Of a DNA stretch of 64,000 bases, positions 60,501 to 64,000 are shown piece by piece. The stretch covers positions 32,058 to 96,057 of the forward strand of contig CAYMAZ010000010.1 in NCBI GenBank assembly GCA_964388575.1, given 5' to 3'. The notes under the pieces are model-generated. The model saw nothing but the letters and a program-made list of their open reading frames with translations. It was not told where the DNA came from and did not search any database. This DNA comes from CAYMAZ01 sp964388575 (GTDB taxonomy: Bacteria > Bacteroidota > Bacteroidia > Bacteroidales > DTU049). Position numbers and translations under genes: made by a program. Each line of letters starts with the position of its first letter. Position 1 is the stretch's first letter.

Positions 60501-63272
60501 TCTGCAAACATCGTGATTTCAAATCCCGAATCAGGAATCAGCTATCAGCTGTTAAACAATGGTGTACCATCAGGAACTGCGCAAACAGGGGGTTTTTCAG
60601 ATTTAATTTTCAATACCGGGGATCTCACTTCAAGCAGTTTGGTTACTGTTGAAGCAACAAATCCGGCCACGGGGTGTAGTATTGTTCTTGACACAACCAT
60701 CCTGATTACGGTTCAACCGTTGTATGAGTTCCAGGAATTTTCTGAAACCTGCGATAATGTTCCATTTGTATGGAGAGGGAACAACTATGATATGACAGGC
60801 ATTTACTATGACAGTCTTATTTCCGGCTTAGGCTGTGACAGTGTTTATGTTTTAAATCTTACCGTGAATCCGGCATTTGAGTTTTTAACTAATGCTGAGA
60901 TTTGTGCTGGAGAAATGTATATCTGGCGAGGCCAACAATACAATGTTACAGGGATTTATTTTGACAGCCTTCTCACTGAGCAAGGTTGTGACAGTGTGTA
61001 TCGACTTGATTTGGCTTACAGGATTCCTGTTCCCGAAATATGTAACGGGATAGATGATGATTGTGACGGAATGGTTGACGAAGGTGTTCAGAATATTTAT
61101 TATGCAGATAATGACGGTGATGGATACGGGACTGGTGCTCCCATTTTCAGCTGTATTCAGCCAGCGTTTACCTCTACAAACAACACTGATTGTGATGATA
61201 ACGATTACACCAGGCATGAGGGAATTATTATTTATGAAGATCTTGACAATGATGGTTATCATGTTGAACCTGCTTTAACAATATGCATGGGAGACCAAAT
61301 TCCGCCAGGATACAAATTATATACTCTAGGTGTTGATTGTAATGACCAAAATCCTAATATATATCCTGGTGCAACAGAAATATGTAACGGCATTGATGAT
61401 GATTGTAATGGAATAGTTGATGACATTATCCAAGTAATTACATATTGCGGTTTTGGTCTATGTTCAAGTACTGGATTGAGGATATGTGTTTCCGGACAAG
61501 TGGTTAACACTTGTGTTACACAGTGGAATGAAGCGACACCTGAGATATGCAATGGAATCGATGATAACTGTGATGGCCAAATAGATGAAGGCGTTCAGAA
61601 TGTATATTATGCTGACAATGATGGTGATGGATACGGAACAGGGCCTGAAATTCTTGCATGTTCCCAACCTCCGGGAACTTCAACAAACAATTTTGATTGT
61701 GATGATTCAAATTTTTATATTAATCCAGGACAATCTGAGATATGCGGTGACGCACTGGATAATGATTGCAATGGTACTGTTGATGATAAGGACCTTGATA
61801 ATGACGGATATATTGATATGTCATGCGGCGGTACTGATTGCAATGATAATGACTCTACAATATATCCCGGGGCACCCGAAATTTGCGGAAACAACATTGA
61901 TGACAACTGCAACGGCCAAATTGATGAATGCTATACATTAACAGTCAGTAAACAAGGAAATGGCACAGGAACTGTTTTTTCAGATCCTGCAGGAATAGAT
62001 TGCGGACCAATATGTTCTTTTGCCTTTCCAGCAGGAACAATCGTTACTGTTCAGGCAACACCAGATGCAATATCAGATTTCTCAGGATGGTCAGGAGCAT
62101 GTGTCGGCACAGGTTCTTGCCAGATTGAAATGAATTCAAATAAGCAAATATCTGCAACATTTACTAAAAAATATTTCAACGTTTCTGTTATGAAAACCGG
62201 AACTGGAAATGGCAATGTCGTTTCAACGCCGGCTGGAATAGATTGCGGTCAAAACTGTAACGCTTCTTTTCTCGCTCATGAGATGATAAATCTTTATGCA
62301 AATCCTCAGCCGGGGTCAGTATTTACAGGCTGGGGAGGAGATGCAGCAACATGCGGCACATCAACAGTGTGCCAATTAAATGTCATATCAAATATGATTG
62401 TTACGGCATCTTTTGATTGTCCGCTTCCGGAACCAGCAGGAACGATTTCTGGGCCTGATACTGTTTTGGCAGGCCAAACTACCGTAACTTACACTATTCC
62501 CGTGATCAATAATGCAACTTCGTACGTTTGGACATTGTCACAGGGGATAACCGGAGTGAGCAATACAAACAGCATCACAGTTGATTTTGCGCCAACTGCA
62601 ACTTTGGAGAGCATTTCGGTTTGCGGAGTTAATTCCTGCGGTAACGGCATTCCTTCTGTTCTGCCGGTTTTCGTTACACTGCCCCCAAAACATATGCAGC
62701 TTAAAGTATTTCTGGAAGGATTGCTCAACTCTCATTTTCAAATGAATGAAGCAATGAACAATAATCACCAACCACAATGGGGTCAGGGAACTGCGGACAT
62801 GATTACTGTGGAGCTGTATGAATCAAACAATACAATCACACCTGTTTTCACCAAAGACAGTGTTCGCCTTTTCACTGATGGATTAACTGAAACGTTTGAA
62901 ATCCTTCATTTACAATCTGCAGAGTATTATATCGCAATCAAGCACCGAAACAGCATTGAAACCTGGAGTGCTATTCCTCTTTCCTTTTCACAACCTGATA
63001 CCCTTTTCTATGATTTTACAGATTCTGCAACAAAGGCTTATATGAACAACATGAAATCTTTTCCGGGCAGTGTCTTTGCTATCTTCGGAGGTGATGTAAA
63101 TCAGGATGGAATAGTAGATGCATCTGACATGTCATTGGTTGACAATGCTGTTACGTTATTTATGACTGGATATATCGAACAGGACATAAATGGTGATGGG
63201 TTAATTGACGGATCTGATATGGCGCTGACAGATAATAACTCAACAAACTTTGTTCAACGTCTTACACCTTAA
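54558..63272 (+). CDS. Giant surface protein: delta-60 propeller, DUF2341, LamG, MopE-like, InlB-like and dockerin domains
   Basis: ATG 54558 opens a signal peptide (MKKYFYFIIILFSIYKLCG); 2904 residues. Fourteen delta-60 repeats (IQSDGKILIGGxFxxYNG ... RxNxDGTxDxSF) fill about 24-741, likely a beta-propeller. An Ig-like domain and eight CxGExxxWRGxxY...GCDS repeats follow, interrupted by a DUF2341 domain (about 935-1247). A LamG/concanavalin-like domain lies at about 1814-1960. Five EICNGIDDDCDG-type MopE-like metal-binding motifs span 2157-2457. Two InlB-B-like repeats lie at 2459-2620, and a PKD-like domain at 2624-2704. The C-terminus (2710-2904) ends in two full calcium loops, DVNQDGIVDASD and DINGDGLIDGSD, a dockerin-type pair. 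No standard T9SS signal is evident, so attachment may rely on the dockerin. Stop shares TTAA with the next gene. Function inferred: adhesion or glycan binding. Confidence 0.85.
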   Translation: MKKYFYFIIILFSIYKLCGQTGSLDHSFNLTDIGFGYGDGPNQMVRTIAVQSDGKIIIGGDFSSYNGAQINRLARLHSDGTLDTSFNTGSGFNGNVYSTAIQSDGKILVSGLFSTYNGIANIGLIRLNQDGTKDESFITGTGLNSICSSIVVQPDNKILLGGIFTNYNGININRIIRLNNDGTIDTGFSPGSAANNEVTTLALQSDGKIVIGGKFSTYDGVSRTRIARLNSDGTLDATFLPGSGANNTINKLSIQPDGKIVIVGTFTNYGGAARNKVARINADGTIDTGFNPGTGTTGEIINLFIQNDGRIVLGGQFSNFNNTFKLNIVRVLTNGAIDSEFNVDYPGASLPIYCFGIHTDNKILIGGLFTDGYGIPRNRIARLNQNGSSDPTFNPGSGASLRVSSIDIQSYGKIIISGNFTHYNGIQGNHIARINTDGSFDNSFYSGPGANSFIQTVSIQTDQKIIIGGSFVRYDNTPRNYIARLNAEGTLDVSFDPGTGTDGPVYASAVQSDGKILIGGSFYTFNGTTRNNIARLNSDGTLDTSFDPGTGFDAAVNVISIQSDGKILVGGSFWNYNGTIKNYLVRLNEDGSVDPSFAGSTNGEIHAITFHPNGKILIGGNFSAYNGSVRNNFVCVNPDGSIDWSFNHSTEANGIVRSIVVDGSGMIILGGDFTTFDNQSRNRIVRLYSYGALDTGFNPVAGANNPVYALAIQWDGRILIGGDFTNYNGIGRNRVARLFQDCGYSSISTVTAWTNNICANDTITLVAQGVVVGSGATLTWYDGPNGTGNNFGTGNPKTFNPTVSTTYYARLAGTCNTVEAFKQIQVKPSYSVNNFITICQGDSYQINNNEYTAAGIYTDTLLTILGCDSIVITELSIDSGFQIIEYDTICQGETLQWQGNDYSSPGIYIASYQTVNGCDSIFILHLSEKQCSGLFCDWQYYMPIVINNSQNTDTLTDYTVLITVNTNSLISQGKIKPDGSDLRFSTTFANNLDYWIEPGIQNEHGMNDDSTHIWVKVPIIPASETLTLFMFYGNPTAIAKSNISTTFLFGDDFDDNALNTLLWDEIIGNSGQMIEQNQRLEHNSPKTSPESSSALLSKQTFTGPIVVDMQFKKGGYVYRGAGLRNEYPANQNSAWIGWQDWGAFGPSVTIAGSQVGTNFRSDTWSRLYNPEYYLTIFRKPDSTFRFIATIPSFEEDGYKYWEQSFPSEKMSLEQPLKVGSNEHVWVSASPLWTRYEDNIRVRKYSEPEPISIISYEHTVTPPEQIIYDTICAGDSIEWRGNFYSSTGAFYDSLVSITGCDSVLILLLTVNQPITPIFESIDDLCYGTTANPLQLISLNGVAGAWTPAFNNTQTLEYTFSPLPNQCATYTSLIVNIAEQTNGGTISGPYNEICSGSSIGNLTVTGYTGDIIGWERSDDGGFYWMNLGTTSQTYSEIPGVPGTRMYRVIVQNPPCPPEYSSILTIVVNPILLPLFDEIDPICFGNILLPLPEESNNGITGTWAPPLNNTQTTQYTFTPSPGECAVEKNITIIIHPIFETITNTEICEGDIYYWRGNGYATAGTYNDSLQTINGCDSVFVLNLTVNPTYEEETHVEICEGEIFIWRNQNYSIGGIYYDSLLTQTGCDSVFVLNLIVNAIYETVTNASICEGETYDWRGNSYTTPGTFRDTMLSVNGCDSVFALFLEVHQLPYITVSSDTICVGETASLIADGGIGYHWSTGFSSNPLLVNPNITTTYTVTGTDANFCSNTAQTVVVVHPLPIDLHEIKPTRFAEIIADVNTIVLDHLNNSSSGDVHGVLSYVESVCGLNYAGNFDDGEWIHYAYNANLRDAATFDMWIYPTAYSTPLASINWSNTSSYPGSGHVFHLDINAEGHIIMSNWPGTGLGALETNSVVPLNQWTHVAVSWGDSTVMYLNGNVDNASAGSFRPSANGPYHIYIPKWGSPNDLLIDEFHVSNKRRSQTEIRQGYQFISVYADDDSICANTSANIVISNPESGISYQLLNNGVPSGTAQTGGFSDLIFNTGDLTSSSLVTVEATNPATGCSIVLDTTILITVQPLYEFQEFSETCDNVPFVWRGNNYDMTGIYYDSLISGLGCDSVYVLNLTVNPAFEFLTNAEICAGEMYIWRGQQYNVTGIYFDSLLTEQGCDSVYRLDLAYRIPVPEICNGIDDDCDGMVDEGVQNIYYADNDGDGYGTGAPIFSCIQPAFTSTNNTDCDDNDYTRHEGIIIYEDLDNDGYHVEPALTICMGDQIPPGYKLYTLGVDCNDQNPNIYPGATEICNGIDDDCNGIVDDIIQVITYCGFGLCSSTGLRICVSGQVVNTCVTQWNEATPEICNGIDDNCDGQIDEGVQNVYYADNDGDGYGTGPEILACSQPPGTSTNNFDCDDSNFYINPGQSEICGDALDNDCNGTVDDKDLDNDGYIDMSCGGTDCNDNDSTIYPGAPEICGNNIDDNCNGQIDECYTLTVSKQGNGTGTVFSDPAGIDCGPICSFAFPAGTIVTVQATPDAISDFSGWSGACVGTGSCQIEMNSNKQISATFTKKYFNVSVMKTGTGNGNVVSTPAGIDCGQNCNASFLAHEMINLYANPQPGSVFTGWGGDAATCGTSTVCQLNVISNMIVTASFDCPLPEPAGTISGPDTVLAGQTTVTYTIPVINNATSYVWTLSQGITGVSNTNSITVDFAPTATLESISVCGVNSCGNGIPSVLPVFVTLPPKHMQLKVFLEGLLNSHFQMNEAMNNNHQPQWGQGTADMITVELYESNNTITPVFTKDSVRLFTDGLTETFEILHLQSAEYYIAIKHRNSIETWSAIPLSFSQPDTLFYDFTDSATKAYMNNMKSFPGSVFAIFGGDVNQDGIVDASDMSLVDNAVTLFMTGYIEQDINGDGLIDGSDMALTDNNSTNFVQRLTP
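54630..56780 (+). repeat. Fourteen delta-60 repeats in the coding sequence
   Basis: Units of about 50 residues recur from near residue 24 to 741 of the giant protein. Each has a QSDGKIxIGG-type strand, an F-x-x-Y-N-G turn and an R-L-N-x-D-G-T-x-D-x-S-F segment. DNA identity is modest, so the array is older than the 270-bp PKD array. Confidence 0.88.
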
Positions 63273-63973
63273 TTTGACTCAGTATCTTTCTGAATGCCAA
63301 TAATATCCTGAGTATCAACGAGGAATTTGCCAAGCACAAAGGCTCCTGAAGCTGAAAAAACATGCCATAACCAATGTGTTCCAGCGCTGAACAACTGCCG
63401 GTCGAAATCATCATACCATCTGAAGAAAAGTGATAACGCAAAAAGAAAAGCCGATAAGCACAATAACAGAAAACCATTATAGTCTACTTTCTTCAACAAA
63501 AGATAAGCCGGAATGAAAATATACACTCCTGTCAGAAAATAAGAGATATTGATTGCTGTCTGCAGTTCAAAAAAAGCAAATCCTGAATACCTCAGAAAGA
63601 TGAATGATCCAAGAAAAATAATTGCAATTATTTTATTTCTGTAGGCAAGCCAATAAAACCATGCACCTATAGATAGTGTTAAAACAAATATTGGAGCCAC
63701 ATCAAGCCACATAAACATATCGGAAGATCTGAATGCATGATAAAGCGTACTTCCGATTCCTCCAACAAACAAAAGTGGAGAAGCAAAATAAATTACAAAA
63801 GGATATTTTGAATATTTTGGATACAATTTCACAAGAAACCAGACAACAGGAATGAGATAAACAATAGAAGAGATGGCATTCCAGGGTTCAATTATCCCTT
63901 CTCTCTGTGCAGTCTCGAAATAGACAGGACCTGAATCACGCACAAATGCGAAAATAACACCAGGAAGGAACAT
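63269..63973 (-). CDS. CREST-superfamily (ceramidase-like) membrane hydrolase, 5' end uncertain
   Basis: A 234-residue protein with about seven membrane helices. The conserved set of the ceramidase/PAQR/Per1 (CREST) superfamily is visible: Ser and His in GSTLYHAF, Asp in MWLDVAP, and the C-terminal H-x-x-x-H in GTHWLWHVF, expected to bind zinc. These are predicted lipid-amide hydrolases or receptors. The frame stays open to the window's right edge, so the true start could be further upstream; 63973 is the first ATG seen. Bacteroidetes make sphingolipids, so a ceramide-type substrate is plausible, but this is inference. Confidence 0.7.
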   Translation of the reverse strand: MFLPGVIFAFVRDSGPVYFETAQREGIIEPWNAISSIVYLIPVVWFLVKLYPKYSKYPFVIYFASPLLFVGGIGSTLYHAFRSSDMFMWLDVAPIFVLTLSIGAWFYWLAYRNKIIAIIFLGSFIFLRYSGFAFFELQTAINISYFLTGVYIFIPAYLLLKKVDYNGFLLLCLSAFLFALSLFFRWYDDFDRQLFSAGTHWLWHVFSASGAFVLGKFLVDTQDIIGIQKDTESN

Positions 63974-64000
63974 GTTCAGAGAGGGTGTGAAAATTTTTGT

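Noticed and set aside
1..64000. Insertion sequences, integrases, phage genes or CRISPR-Cas
   Set aside because: None seen: no transposase, integrase or Cas-like protein and no terminal inverted repeats around the accessory genes.

Overview
The window looks like a metagenome-assembled scaffold from a member of the Bacteroidetes, probably a Bacteroidales-like fermenter. Supporting features are several secreted proteins with type IX secretion (T9SS) C-terminal sorting domains, PKD-like and cohesin-like surface modules, the eukaryote/archaea-like type of prolyl-tRNA synthetase, a long SecA, an elongation factor G paralog with an altered GTPase centre, and many promoter candidates of the Bacteroidetes -7 type (TAnnTTTG). 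Indolepyruvate:ferredoxin oxidoreductase and acetate kinase suggest anaerobic energy metabolism. The sequence is AT-rich, except in two repeat-rich stretches of surface-protein genes. There are three runs of N, of 100, 100 and 10.

Layout. 1-9084 (minus): two adjacent genes for giant secreted proteins. One has three cohesin-like domains followed by 90-residue PKD-like repeats and runs off the left edge. The other has about 14 ~100-residue repeats, Ig-like domains, a dockerin-like region, a cohesin-like domain and a T9SS signal. 9272-13209 (minus): iorA-iorB and a TGS-containing nucleoside kinase. 13362-13673 (plus): a small secreted WKSEA-repeat protein. 13687-20454 (minus): alaS, an NtrC-type regulator without a DNA-binding domain, a two-component system and mntP. 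20498-25288 (minus): secA and ackA. 25502-29746 (plus): a soluble histidine kinase with about eight PAS domains. 29750-30494 (minus): a CWC zinc-binding protein and a DnaQ-type exonuclease. Then come tRNA-Pro(CGG) and gltX, a C10 cysteine protease, pth, rplY and prs, and a mazG cluster with two unrecognised genes. 39436-41324 (plus): a PagL-like lipid A deacylase and a GIN-domain lipoprotein. 41321-46013: proS, a low-complexity lipoprotein and a FadL-type porin. 46143-49122 (plus): rpsF-rpsR-rplI, then queA-ispD. 49244-54181: an M6 metalloprotease and an EF-G2-like factor facing each other. 54558-63272 (plus): a 2904-residue surface protein with a 14-unit delta-60 beta-propeller and a C-terminal dockerin pair. 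63269-63973 (minus): a CREST-type membrane hydrolase.

How the genes fit together. About half the window is housekeeping (aminoacylation, ribosomal proteins, secretion, nucleotide and isoprenoid precursors). The accessory theme is the cell envelope and secretion: T9SS-exported proteases, giant adhesin-like repeat proteins, an outer-membrane porin, lipid A and ceramide-type enzymes, and lipoproteins. The most interesting possibility is that cohesin-like modules (four visible, in two proteins) and dockerin-like modules (in two proteins, one of them canonical) form a non-covalent surface or secreted assembly.

Both 100-N gaps can be explained from the sequence. Each is flanked by exactly 55-nt matches to a nearby repeat copy. 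If the hidden sequence equals that copy, the true gaps are 84 nt and 604 nt, and both reading frames continue through them.
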